From Hyparrhenia diplandra (taxonomy: Eukaryota; Streptophyta; Magnoliopsida; Poales; Poaceae): a stretch of 64,000 nucleotides of DNA. The notes below the pieces were generated by a model. The model worked only from the letters and a program-made list of their open reading frames with translations. It did not search any database and was not told the DNA's origin. A program made the position numbers and the translations under genes. Position 1 is the first letter of the stretch. Each line of letters opens with the position of its first letter. Below, in pieces: positions 11,200-22,058 of the stretch. The stretch covers positions 558,001 to 622,000 of the forward strand of contig JADLZK010010869.1 of NCBI GenBank assembly GCA_015847255.1, written 5' to 3'.

Positions 11200-13931
11200 T
11201 GTAACACCCCAAATTTTACAATTTTTGAAAACAGATTAAATTGATCTATTTATGAGTTTTGTGAGCATTCCAATTTAGGTAAATAATAAATTTTGGAAAA
11301 TAAAATGAAATATAAGGCCTAGCTACATGTTTGTTGCATTCATGCCGATGCATAATTTTATTGTGTGATAAAAGAGAATTTACTAAATTTGTTTTAGATG
11401 TGAATTAATGTTTGATCTATTTGTCACAAATTAAATTTAAATAAAGAAATGAACTTTAAATGAGTTTAATGATGAGATAAGAAAAATGTGTAGAAAAAGA
11501 AAATAAAAAAGAAGAAAAGAAATTAGAAAACCTTTTCCTTTGTGCTTGGGCTGCTAGCACCGCTTTTGGTCCAGTCCAGCACCGTAGCAGCAAGCAGTTC
11601 GGCCAGGCAGCCCAGCAGCAGTAGCGTGGCCTTTTCCCTCCTCTACTTCCCTTCCCGCGGCCCAGCAAGCAGGCCCAGCCAGGTCGTCCCCAACCTCCGG
11701 TCGGAGCTCGGCTACCCAGACCGGCCACGCCGGCACCGCATACCGGCGCCCCGTACAACCAAGCCAAGCCGAGCCGCGCAATCCGGACCTTGACCCGCGT
11801 ACCCTGCACCCCAACTGCATCCCGCTCGATCCGCATCGCCTCTGCCCCTCCTCGCTTCCCGCAGTCAAGAAGGAAGCCGTCCGCCCGCCATGTCCGGCAT
11901 GGCAAGCTCAAGACCCCGACCGGTCCCTCGGTCCTTTTTCCACTGCCAATTAAAGAAGCCATCGGCATCGCACCACCCTCCTGCACCCTCGTCGCCCATC
12001 TAGTCTCACCCACCGAGCACCAAATCGCCGCAACCCGAGCTTGCGTCGCTGCCAAAAGCCGGAGATCTCCGCCACCACCGTACGCTGTACCACGCCGTCC
12101 GCCGTCTCCGTGCCGTAATCGGCGTCGAGAACCCCACCAACGACTCCGCGGTGAGCACCTCTCTCGATCCTGACCTTCCCTGCGAGTATTCGTGCCCCGT
12201 AGCGCCGTAACGCCCGTCGCCGGCGATGCTCCGCCGTCGGCCAAGGCGGCGCCGCCGCCTGTCTACAGTAGCCGGCCGGAAATCCCCTTCCCCATCCCTG
12301 TAGTCTAATCTGAATCATCCATCAGCAGATCAACGATCCAGATTAGAAGATACCCCTTCGCCTGACACTTTGCAAATAGAACCCTACAATTATTTAAAGA
12401 ATCCACTGCAGTCCATTTTAGCACTATTCACTGTGTCTCGGTTTTCTTCCGTACTAGCCCCTGTGGTCTACGGTTAATTGTAAAACAGTCCGAGCCCTGT
12501 TTTAAATTCTAAATTAAAGTTCAGTCTAATTACAGAAATGCCACTGCTTTTAAATGTCAATAACTTCCACGTTTTAACTCCAAATTGATCCGTTCAACTT
12601 GCGTTAGGTTCGTAATTAAATTATCTACAATATAATATAACTTTTCTGTAGGTTTGCAATATTTAATTTTCGTAGTTGGAATTAATTAATTAACTAATTA
12701 TCCAACCATAGTAAATCTTGTAAAACCATAACTTATCCGTTTTAGCTCCAATTTCCGATATCTTTACGTCTATGTGATCGTAGCGACGTGTAGACCAGTT
12801 TTATAAACCTTTTGTATTGTTTTACCACTGCTGGTGTACTGTTCTAATATAGTCTTGTTTGCTTCGTGCATGATTGTCTATGGATGTGCATGCATTTGTT
12901 GCTTTATTTACCGAAGTTTAGGCGGTGAGCAATACCTTGAAGATCAAGAGCCATATTTTGAGGATCAGCGATTGTCGCCAGAACTCGGAAATCAAGGCAA
13001 GTATAGTTTTGGAATATGTTAGCTTTAAACCATGATCATATGACTTGATTAATGTTTATGCACCGAATGATAAACGTGAATTGTTTAGCAACATGTGGAC
13101 TTGTTTGCACTAGTGTCTCGGGGAAAACAAGCATAACCGTGAGGGCTAATGGGCTCGGGTTTTAGTTCAAGTATGAGGACCTTGTTTAACTTGTTAGTGG
13201 TTACCGAAAGGCGTTAGGGTAAAAGCAGATCGTGGATCCCCCGTGGAGGGTTGTATCACACGGAACTCGCCGCACTCGTGGATCCCTCGGACAAAGTTGT
13301 ATCGCATTTAACCGACGGAAGATACCTAGCGGCCCTAACATGTTAGATGAACCTTTGAAAGACTTCATAGTGAACCCTGCAGACTTACCCGGTAGTGGGT
13401 CTAGAGGTCGACGGGCCTCACACGGGGCAATTCACGGCTCACGGTGAAAGTGTACACCCTCGCTTGCAGAGTAAAATCGGTATATCGGCCCGTGCTCACG
13501 GTCATGAGCGGCCTTGGAACCTTTGCATTAAAGATGATGACCTATGCTTGTTTAATCCATAATTTATCGTTTATGCTTTACATTATTATGTTATATTGAT
13601 CATGGGTTATTGGTAAGGTGTTGCCTTACTATATTTCTTGAAGTTCGATATGGACTCACTCTTGCTATTTCCACCACACCCGATCTCGGATCAAGGATGG
13701 AAATGAAGATTACCGCGGGACTACTAGACTTGTGGAACCCCAAAATCGGCGTACTTCGATCTTGGAGCTTCCGCTAGAGAGTTGGAATGTTTCCTTAATT
13801 TTGTAAGCTTTTGTATGTTTTAAGCATTGTGATGATACATTCCAACAATTTGTCAACTTATGTGTGTTTCCGTTATGGGCACACTTAAGGTTTTATGTAC
13901 CCAATTTTGTTCTTAAAATTTGGGTATGACA
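11200..13931 (+). repeat. 5' LTR of the Tekay-like element
   Basis: 2732 bp, bounded by TGTAACACC and TATGACA. AT-rich ends flank a GC-rich block (about 11540-12300). Open frames on the minus strand in that block (262 codons here, 239 in the other LTR) are by-products of GC richness. Confidence 0.92.
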
Positions 13932-13934
13932 GAT

Positions 13935-13949
13935 TGGTATCGAGCAATG
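13935..13949 (+). other. Tekay-like primer-binding site
   Basis: TGGTATCGAGCAATG starts three bases after the LTR end and begins with the TGGTATC core of the initiator-Met class. Confidence 0.8.
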
Positions 13950-14840
13950 TCGATTGTAGGGACTTAAGCCTAGTAGAAACTGGGTCGTTTTAGGTGTTAG
14001 AAGTTGTCCAAAAAAAAAATCCTTGTTCTAGGAAAATTGATAACTTCTTCTATATCCTATCTTACCCTTGTTGTTCATCTCCATCTTGATCCTTGTTCTA
14101 AATCTTGATCTCACCTTGCCATAATAAGCCTTTAGAAAGTCCTCTCTTAGCACTTTCTCGTTAATTAGAAGACTACCTTTAGGATCTTTTGCCCTTTATA
14201 TGAAAGAGAACGATAGTAACAAAAGTTTGAGTCAATGTTTGAAGCTTGAATTTTTATTGTTATGTTGATTTGTCATTGTGCATATGCTTTTTTTTCGGAT
14301 CTTTGTATTGAGTGCAATGATCTTGTGGGTATTTCCACAATTTCATTTAGTTTATAGGCCTAAGGTTTAAGGATTAGTGATATATGTAGTCGGGTTTGGG
14401 TGTATCCTCTTTTCTAAATCCTATCTTCAAGATTTGAAGCACCCTTTATCTCGATTCATGGTTAACCAAATAATAATAATAATAATAATAGTCGGGCCAC
14501 ACTAGACACTCAACATCTTTCTCTAACCACAAGAATCACCACGATAGCTATTTCGGATTTAGAGTTATGAAAATCAGAAGATGGTGTATCCATGCTACCC
14601 GAAACCCGAAATAAATTTTGTCCTAAACAACTATTCCTCGCTCACAAGAAATTTGTAAACTCTTTCTTGCCTATGCACATGAGTTCTTTAGATGCCACAA
14701 TTCTACCTAGTAATAGTTACCTCACACAAAAAAAAAAATACATGCTACCCTTCTGTGCACTATTAGACCTTTTCTTAAGGGGGGTAGCCAAGATTATAAA
14801 AACAGAAGTTAACTTGTCACTCCCAATATATCTTCCAAAT
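13950..14840 (+). other. Tekay-like 5' leader/gag region without readable frame
   Basis: AT-rich, with poly-A runs and an (AAT)n stretch near 14471-14489. Gag would normally occupy this place; I see no capsid homology, so gag is deleted or too degenerate to read. Confidence 0.5.
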
Positions 14841-14841
14841 T

Positions 14842-15150
14842 GTGAGATTGTCTTTTGATTTCCCCATGTTCTATAATCATCCAACCTTACCCTCGAAACC
14901 TTTCGATCCCGAGATGGTGGGAACTAGACATAGTGGTGAAGAGTGCCACCCCAACACTCGGGAGCCCTATATGCCAATTCCTAACAACACATGGGAGAAG
15001 AATAATATTTCTACGAGTGAGAGATGTTATCATTATGATGAAGTTGAGCGCTATCACAACAACATTCCAGAAGAGCAAGTCCCCTTTAATCTGAATCAAA
15101 ATCCACCAAGGCGAAAGAGAAAACGGAAGAGTAGTAAGAAGCGTGCTTAA
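14842..15150 (+). pseudogene. Gag C-terminal remnant with decayed zinc knuckle
   Basis: A 102-residue open frame ends in a very basic tail (RRKRKRKSSKKRA). Residues near 15022-15066 read CYHYDEVERYHNNIP. This aligns by position with a CCHC knuckle of the form CYxCxExGHxxxxCP, but the second Cys, the His and the last Cys are replaced by Tyr, Arg and Ile. The order knuckle - basic linker - protease is the Tekay order. No capsid domain is recognisable upstream. The alignment is my reading by eye and moderately certain. Confidence 0.45.
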
Positions 15151-15199
15151 GGAAGTAAGGTGCAACATAACTTTATCAATAGAAGATTAAACAATATGA

Positions 15200-15600
15200 A
15201 AATATGAAAAGTGATAACATTCGTGGAGCTATGAAAGTGGTTGGTGGTTATATTCAAGTTAGCTCATTACTAGTTGATGCTCTCTTCGACCCTAGTGCGT
15301 CACACTCATTCATCTCCGCTAAGTTGGTAAAAGAGAATAAGATAATGAAGTGTCCGACAAGGAGACGGTGATGGTTCATTCCCCAAGAGGGAGAAATACA
15401 AGCAGATCAAGTATGCCCGAAAGTCCGTCTTGTCATAAACAAGGAAGAATTCACCGCAACATTCATTGTTTTAGAGTCATTGGATATCCCTGTGGTTCTT
15501 GGTAATGGATGGTTATGTGCACACAAAGTAGTCATTCAGGGTAACCAACGCACAGTACTTCTAACATCACCATCAGGAGAAAGAATAGAGTACCATGGTG
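15200..15600 (+). pseudogene. Retropepsin (RVP_2-type) of the Tekay-like element
   Basis: LLVDALFDPSASHSFISAKL (about 15267-15326) matches the chromovirus protease start, where the family has LFDSGASHSFIS; here the catalytic Asp is kept but the Ser-Gly after it is Pro-Ser, which should abolish activity. IVLESLDIPVVLGNGWL (about 15466-15516) corresponds to the family's ILGMDWL region, followed by TVLLTSPSGERIEY. A frameshift lies between the two halves (about 15350-15400). Confidence 0.75.
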
Positions 15601-15863
15601 GTCCACTTCGATCTATGGAAGTTGATGACTTGTTCACAAGTGAGCACATTAAGGGTGCTAACGTGAACGATGGGATATCAACTAAAAACATAGGAGGACA
15701 AACATCTTTGGTGAAGGCCAATGCAACAAATGATCATACTTATGTAGCTCATCCAATGGAGATCTTAGCATGTGACCGAAAGATATTTAAAGGAAAGATG
15801 CGTAACGTGTGCAAGGTGCAATGGAGTGACCAAACAAAGGAAGAAGCAGAATGGGAAGACTAG
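15480..15863 (+). CDS. Protease C-terminus fused in frame to a chromodomain
   Basis: One open frame of 127 residues runs from the protease C-terminus (residues 1-45: IPVVLGNGWL, TVLLTSPSG) through a linker of about 50 residues into a chromodomain (about residues 95-127: EILACDRKIFKG, then VCKVQWSDQTKEEAEWED). The chromodomain C-terminus, with the FPFLFEM ending typical of Tekay, continues after a stop near 15862. In complete Tekay elements the chromodomain is at the end of integrase, so about 3 kb of RT, RNase H and integrase is absent and the flanks are joined in frame. The chromodomain would bind heterochromatin marks. Whether it is translated is unknown. Confidence 0.6.
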   Translation: MDIPVVLGNGWLCAHKVVIQGNQRTVLLTSPSGERIEYHGGPLRSMEVDDLFTSEHIKGANVNDGISTKNIGGQTSLVKANATNDHTYVAHPMEILACDRKIFKGKMRNVCKVQWSDQTKEEAEWED

Positions 15864-16116
15864 GAGTATATGCGAACGAAGTTTCCTTTTCTCTTTGAGA
15901 TGTAGGATAATAGAACTAGCAATAAATAATGGACATGCGTCAATCAAGAATAACAATCTTTTCAAGTAAAATCTTTGTTCTCAATTTGTGACCATTAGGA
16001 TAACTTGTTGGATAATTTGGTATACAAGTTATGAAGTTGAGAAATGTCATCAAGATCTTTATCCTGTTTCTCTTCCGTGGTTCGAGTCTCTTCCGAATCT
16101 CGGGACGAGATTCATC

Positions 16117-16131
16117 TTAAGGGGGTAGAAT
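16117..16131 (+). other. Tekay-like polypurine tract
   Basis: CTTAAGGGGGTAGAATTGTAAC is the junction to the 3' LTR; the AGGGGGTAGAAT run is the usual Tekay plus-strand priming sequence. Confidence 0.85.
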
Positions 16132-18857
16132 TGTAACACCCCAAATTTTACAATTTTTGAAAACAGATTAAATTGATTTATTTATGAGTTTTGTGAGCAT
16201 TCCAATTTAGATAAATAATAAATTTTGGAAAATAAAATGAAATATAAGGCCTAGCTACATGTTTGTTGCATTCATGCCGATGCATAATTTTATTGTGTGA
16301 TAAAAGAGAATTTACTAAATTTGTTTTAGATGTGAATTAATGTTTGATCTATTTGTCACAAATTAAATTTAAATAAAGAAATGAACTTTAAATGAGTTTA
16401 ATGATGAGATAAGAAAAAGGTGTAGAAAAAGAAAATAAAAAAAGAAGAAAAGAAATTAGAAAACCTTTTCCTTTGTGCTTGGGCTGCTAGCACCGCTTTT
16501 TGGTCCAGTCCAGCACCGTAGCAGCAAGCAGTTCGGCCAGGCAGCCCAGCAGCAGTAGCGTGGCCTTTTCCCTCCTCTACTTCCCTTCCCGCGGCCCAGC
16601 AAGCAGGCCCAGCCAGGTCGTCCCCAACCTCCGGTCGGAGCTTGGCTCCCCAGACCGGCCACGCCGGCACCGCATACCGGCGCCCCGTACAACCAAGCCA
16701 AGCCGAGCCGCGCAATCCGGACCTTGACCCGCGTACCCTGCACCCCAACTGCATCCCGCTCGATCCGCATCGCCTCTGCCCCTCCTCGCTTCCCGCAGTC
16801 AAGAAGGAAGTCGTCCGCCCGCCATGTCCGGCATGGCAAGCTCAAGACCCCGACCGGTCCCTCGGTCCTTTTTCCACTGCCAATTAAAGAAGCCATCGGC
16901 ATCGCACCACCCTCCTGCACCCTCGTCGCCCATCTAGTCTCACCCACCGAGCACCAAATCGCCGCAACCCGAGCATGCGTCGCTGCCAAAGCCGGAGATC
17001 TCCGCCACCACCGTACGCTGTACCACGCCGTCCGCCGTCTCCGTGCCGTAATCGGCGTCGAGAACCCCACCAACGACTCCGCGGTGAGCACCTCTCGATC
17101 CCGACCTTCCCTGCGAGTATTCGTGCCCCGTAGCGCCGTAACGCCCGTCGCCGGCGATGCTCCGCCGTCGGCCAAGGCGGCGCCGCCTTTCTACAGTAGC
17201 CGGCCGGAAATCCCCTTCCCCATCCTGTAGTCTAATCTGAATCATCCATCAGCAGATCAACGATCCAGATTAGAAGATACCCCTTCGCCTGACACTTTGC
17301 AAATAGAACCCTACAATTATTTAAAGAATCCACTGCAGTCCATTTTAGCACTATTCACTGTGTCTCGGTTTTCTTCCGTACTAGCCCCTGTGGTCTACGG
17401 TTAATTGTAAAACAGTCCGAGCCCTGTTTTAAATTCTAAATTAAAGTTCAGTCTAATTACAGAAATGCCACTGCTTTTTAAATGTCAATAACTTCCACGT
17501 TTTAACTCCAAATTGATCTGTTCAACTTGCGTTAGGTTCGTAATTAAATTATCTACAATATAATATAACTTTTCTGTAGGTTTGCAATATTTAATTTTCA
17601 TAGTTGGAATTAATTAATTAACTAATTATCCAACTATAGTAAATCTTGTAAAACCATAACTTATCCGCTTTTAGCTCCAATTTCCGAGATCTTTACGCCT
17701 ATGTGATCGTAGTTTACGTGTAGACCAGTTTTATAAACCTTTTGTATTGTTTTACCACTGCTGGTGTACTGTTCTAATATAGTCTTGTTTGCTTCGTGCA
17801 TGATTGTCTATGGATGCTCGTCTGTTGTTGCTTTATTTACCGAAGTTTAGACGGTGAGCAATACCTTGAAGATCAAGAGCCATATTTTGAGGATCAGCAA
17901 AGTGTCGTGAGAACTCGAAATCAAGGCAAATATAGTTTTGGAATATGTTAGCTTTAAACCATGATCATATGACTTGATTAATGTTTATGCAATCGAATGA
18001 TAAACGTGAATTGTTTAGCAACATGTGGACTTGTCGCACTAGTGTCGCCGGGAAAAACAAGCATAACCGTGAGGGCTAATGGGCTCTGGTTTTAGTTCAG
18101 TATGAGGACCTTGTTTAACTTGTTAGTGGTTACCAAAAGGCGTTAGGGTAAAATGGATCGTGGATCCCCGTGGAGGGTTGTATCACACGGAACCGCCGCA
18201 CTCGTGGATCCCCGGACAAAGTTGTATCGCACTAATCGACGGAAGATACCTAGCGCCCTAACATGTTAGATGAACCTTTGAAAGACTTCATAGTGAACCC
18301 CGCGGACTTACCTCGGTAGTGGGTCTAGAGGTCGACGGCCTCACACATGGGGCAATTCACGGCTCCACGGTGAAAGTGTACACCTCTGCAGAGTAAAATC
18401 GGTATATCGGCCGTGCTCACGGCCATGAGCGCCTTGGAACCTTTGCATTAAAGATGATGACCTATGCTTGTTTAGCGGTCCATAATTTATCGTTTATGCT
18501 TTTTACATTATTATGTTATATTGATCATGGGTTATTGGTAAGGTGTTGCCTTACTATATTTGCCGAAGTTCGACATGGACTCACTCTTGCTATATCCACC
18601 ACACCGCCTCGGATCAAGGATGGAAATGAAGATTACCGCCGGGACTACTAGACTTGTGGAACCCCCCAAATGGGCGCATCTTCGATCTTGGAGCTTCCGC
18701 TAGAGAGTTGGAATGTTTCCTTAATTTTGTAAGCTTTTGTATGTTTTAAGCATTGTGATGATACATTCCAACAATTTGTCAACTTATGTGTGTTTCCGTT
18801 ATGGGCACACTTAAGGTTTTATGTACCCAATTTTGTTCTTAAAATTTGGGTATGACA
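16132..18857 (+). repeat. 3' LTR of the Tekay-like element
   Basis: 2726 bp, partner of 11200-13931. Differences include scattered single substitutions and clusters such as TAGCGACGTG against TAGTTTACGTG and GCATGCATTTG against GCTCGTCTG. Confidence 0.92.
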
Positions 18858-18862
18858 CTTAA

Positions 18863-19467
18863 CCTAGATTTACATTTGTTTCGTTTTGAATCCAACCCAA
18901 TCCAATTTCAAAGATACTAGTTCATCAACCCGTGCTCCCACGGGTTAGAATCTTATGAGATAACTAAAAAGAATTACTTTCATAAAATTTTGTTGAAACA
19001 TTTGCTTAAACTATGGTAAAACCTAAATTTTGATTCTTCTCCCGAATTGAAAGCTTATTCATTCCTCGGATAGCTATTATTTACAATGTTGATTAAATCC
19101 TATCGAATTGATATCCAAATGTTTTAAGAATTTTATGATTATCTTTAGTATTTCTATTATTTTCATGTTTAACAATTTTTATGATTAATACTTTTTTTAG
19201 CACCATATGTTTCAGTTCAAATATAAATAAAGTTAAAGTTTATAAACTCTTTTCACCTTTACGTGACATCATGAAAATCTCCACTTGCTCTTTAACTATA
19301 TTTTATTAGTTTGAAATTCTAATGTTTATTGTGTTATTCATTTTTCTATATTTTATTTTATATAAAGAATGTATTAGGTCCTAGGCCACCCCTGTAAGTT
19401 TTGGCAATGTCATAAATAATTATTTTAGCATGCACCATGGCACTCAAGATTTTTTGATTTATTATAT
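18863..19467. other. AT-rich intergenic stretch
   Basis: No gene seen. It contains TACTAGT followed by a perfect 8-bp hairpin AACCCGTG-CTCC-CACGGGTT at 18927-18946, a motif like that at the start of a dispersed grass repeat family (see 29785 and 30890). Confidence 0.4.
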
Positions 19468-20041
19468 TGTCATGATCCGTAATTGGGCCGCCCCGAAAGT
19501 GGCTAATTGGGCCAAACGCTGACGGCAGGCCGCCCGAGGAGGGGCCAAGGGGGCGCAGGGGGGGAAAGCCGCCCGCCGCCGCCACTTTCCTCTCCCGCAC
19601 GACTCGAGATCGCTTCGTCTTCAAGTTAGGATTATCTTAGGTAGTTTTTGGTGTGCAAGGGGCTATCTCATCTATAAGGGAGACCCTTATTAGGAAATAA
19701 ATAAAATAGGAAAATTGCTTGTAAAAGGTATTCCAATCTATAAGGAAACCTTGTAGAGATTGCTTAGATTACAAGTCCCACTAGTCGGGGCTATATAAGC
19801 AAGAGGCATGTAATCTCTAGGGGGCAAGCAAGAAATAAAAAAACATATCTATCGCTTTCAGCTGGGGCCTCTCTCTTCTCCACGCGCCCCGCCCCCCCGC
19901 GCCTGCCGCCGCCCGCCGACCCACCGGGCGCGCCCACGCCGCCGCCTCCCTCCGCCGCCGTCACCTCGCCATTACTCCCCTCTTCTTCCCCAATTTCCCC
20001 AATCTACGTGTCAATTCCGGCCCAATCTAGCCGAATCGGCG
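19468..20041 (+). repeat. 5' LTR of gag-only element copy 1
   Basis: Starts TGTCATGATCCG. TATATAAG at 19792-19799 is the likely promoter. The junction with the primer-binding site is altered: copy 2 has GAATCGACATCTGGTATCCC where this copy has GAATCGGCGGTACGGTATCC, so the exact end (20038-20041) is uncertain. Confidence 0.85.
19792..19799 (+). promoter_or_regulatory. LTR TATA box, gag-only copy 1
   Basis: TATATAAG in a sequence identical in all four LTRs (also 22381-22388 and the reverse strand near 38920 and 41541). It is about 25-30 bases before an AGGCATGTAATC stretch that could hold the transcription start. Confidence 0.55.
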
Positions 20042-20080
20042 GTACGGTATCCGGAGACCACTACGATCCACCCACCATCA

Positions 20081-21250
20081 ATGGCTTCCGAGATCATGGA
20101 GTTCAACGCGGCTGAAGGGCTCCTCGGCGTCCCCTTCTTGCCAGGGATCGAACGCCGGCGACATCGAGACTCGCCGCGCCGGATGGAGTAATGCGTCTTC
20201 ATCCGTCAAGGACCCCGCACGTACGGCAGCACGGCCGAGGAGGGCGGCTCGACGCCGCCCGCGCCGGCATAGGGCGGGCCGCCGCCTTGGCCATTTGCCC
20301 CCTCCCTACCGCGGATCCGTCGGCGGCTCCGACCCCCGCTATCCTCCGGCTAGAGGAAGATGATGGCGTTGCCGGTGGCGCTCCGGCCGTTATCAACATC
20401 ACCCTCGGCGACCCGGCAAAGATCGGCCCCCCTCCTCTCCACCGACACCGCAGCCCGCGGGCCGCGCCGCAGATGGTACCAACCGCGGCACCCCCGCCCC
20501 TTCCCGCGCGCCACCCGCGGCGCCCACGATGGTGCCACCGCGGCATCACTTCCCCCTCGCTACGCCACGGCGCTGCAGATCAAGGAGTACAACGGCACCG
20601 ACGATCCGGATCTCCGGCCGCAAGTCGGAACTTTTCTTCCGGCTTAATGAGGAGATCGCCCGCCGACTACGTGAGTTACACCGCTTTCCACCTCATTGGT
20701 ATTGCGCGTTATGGTTCATGGATCCGTCAAAGACGAACTCAATCAACCGGGATGAGTTCCCTCAACGCCTACGCCGCCACTTCGGTCCGCCCGGCTACCT
20801 CGACACTGTGGGGCGCACGCGCCGCCTTCCCGGGGAGGCAAGGCGATCGACTACATCAACGACTTCGAGAACTATGCACTACGCATGGAACTCGAGGGAC
20901 GGCGCCCACCGCGTCAAACTCTTCATGGAAGGCCTTCACGAGACACGCCAAGAACAAGCTCGAATGGCTTGAGCCTCGTTGGCCGGAGGAGGCCATCGAC
21001 CTCGCCCGCCGCCACAACGGCACGAACCCCGACGACGCCATTAAGGATGCTATCACCGCATACCAAAGGCGGACCGGTCGCCACAAGCATCCGGGTGGCC
21101 TGGACGGTGATATAGCGGCTGCCCTGCGGGTGAACGCATGCCGGGACAAAGATCGTCTTGATGTTGCCATGGAAGACATTGAAGGGGCCGACACCAACCA
21201 ATCTGACATTCTTGAGCCGCAAGTGGGCACAACTTCAAACAAAGAGCTCG
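20081..21250 (+). pseudogene. Gag-like region of copy 1, frameshifted
   Basis: The ATG at 20081 opens MASEIMEFNAA, shared with copy 2. The central part reads like a retrotransposon gag: IKEYNGTDDPDL near 20580-20620, then ADYVSYTAFHLIGIA near 20665-20710 (helical, as before the WxxF segment of gag), then a FGPPGYLDT segment and IDLARRHN near 20995. CRDKDRLDVAMEDIEG (near 21137-21185) closes the block. Pieces lie in all three frames, joined across small indels. No zinc knuckle is visible. Comparison with copy 2 shows which frame is conserved in each segment. Confidence 0.65.
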
Positions 21251-21289
21251 AAATCATCTCCGCCGCCATCGAGTTGGGCTCAACCGCCC

Positions 21290-22050
21290 AGTGGAGTCTA
21301 CGCTACAGCATCGTGAGGTACTTTCACCGCTATTACATACCGCCGCTCGTAGCTCCTCGAAGACTTCCCTGGCTGGGGGGAGAACGTTCCACCGCACGGC
21401 ATAGCGGTGGGCTTCCACCTCCCCACCGCCCTCGTGAGGATCGAGGCCTTCCCCTCGCCCGGCATCCTTCTTCTCGAGGCGTGCCCCGATGAGCGATTGA
21501 GGGTGCCACCGCCCTCCTCTTCGACGACAACGACAAAGTCTTCTTCGCGCGCCGACAACATCACGCTTGGTGCACCATGGACAAAGGAAAAGTACTGGGA
21601 CCTTCGTCAACACGCCCTGATCTACTCTACGGCCGCCTCCTCGACTTCACCTCATCACCGCCACGTCGATTCGACATGTCTACTGCGGGCAACTCAATGC
21701 AAAGGTGAATGTGCCGTCAACCTACACCTACGCATCTCCACCAGCAAAGAACTCTTCGGGATGCTCGAGCTATCGGGCACCCTCAACGCCTCCGTCATGC
21801 TCATAGCATGTGCGGAACGTCCCTTCGTGCGCCGCCGATGTGTTTCGTGGTTCGGCGTCTTCTTCGGCAACTTCCACATAGAATTCTTCTTCCCCGACGA
21901 AGACTCCCAAAGATGCGCAGCGACAACAACGACAAGAGCGGCTCTCTTCTCCTCTACTTCGGGCCCGGCCTTACCATCGACCCAATGGACGTGCCTTTAG
22001 ATACTACGGTGGATTGGGCGGCACGTGGGACGCGCCGCCTCGTCGAACGG
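21290..22050 (+). pseudogene. Conserved second coding block of unknown function, copy 1
   Basis: Downstream of gag, up to the polypurine tract, a region of about 250 codons is conserved at protein level with copy 2. Recognisable shared strings are GFHLP, ACPDER, GAPWTKEK, FDMSTAGNSMQR, LELSGTLNASVM, IACAER and FFGNFHIEFFFP. I know no family with these motifs; it lacks RT YxDD, RNase H and integrase signatures. The 197-residue open frame at 21407-22000 covers much of it, but part of the conserved sequence is in a second frame. It may be a gag extension, an unusual structural protein or a captured host sequence. Confidence 0.5.
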
Positions 22051-22058
22051 TGGGGAAA
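22045..22058 (+). other. Polypurine tract, gag-only copy 1
   Basis: GAACGGTGGGGAAA immediately before the 3' LTR start; same sequence in copy 2 (39249-39262, reverse strand). Confidence 0.7.

Larger units (their letters stand above)
11200..18857 (+). mobile_element. Complete non-autonomous Tekay-like chromovirus (Ty3/gypsy derivative)
   Basis: Two LTRs of about 2.73 kb enclose a 2.2-kb interior, with a perfect 5-bp target duplication CTTAA (11195-11199 and 18858-18862). LTR starts (TGTAACACCCCAAATTTTA) and ends (TTAAAATTTGGGTATGACA) form extended imperfect inverted repeats. The primer-binding site is TGGTATCGAGCAATG and the polypurine region is CTTAAGGGGGTAGAAT, both as in Tekay/Del chromoviruses. 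The interior shows a nucleocapsid-knuckle remnant, a retropepsin and a chromodomain, but no reverse transcriptase, RNase H or integrase. It must have moved with enzymes supplied in trans. LTR similarity suggests a recent insertion. Confidence 0.9.

Noticed and set aside
11456..12244. Open frame of 262 codons on the minus strand, with a 239-codon copy at 16456-17175
   Set aside because: Both lie in the GC-rich part of the Tekay-like LTRs, are low in complexity (Arg, Gly, Ala) and differ in frame at small indels; no domain.
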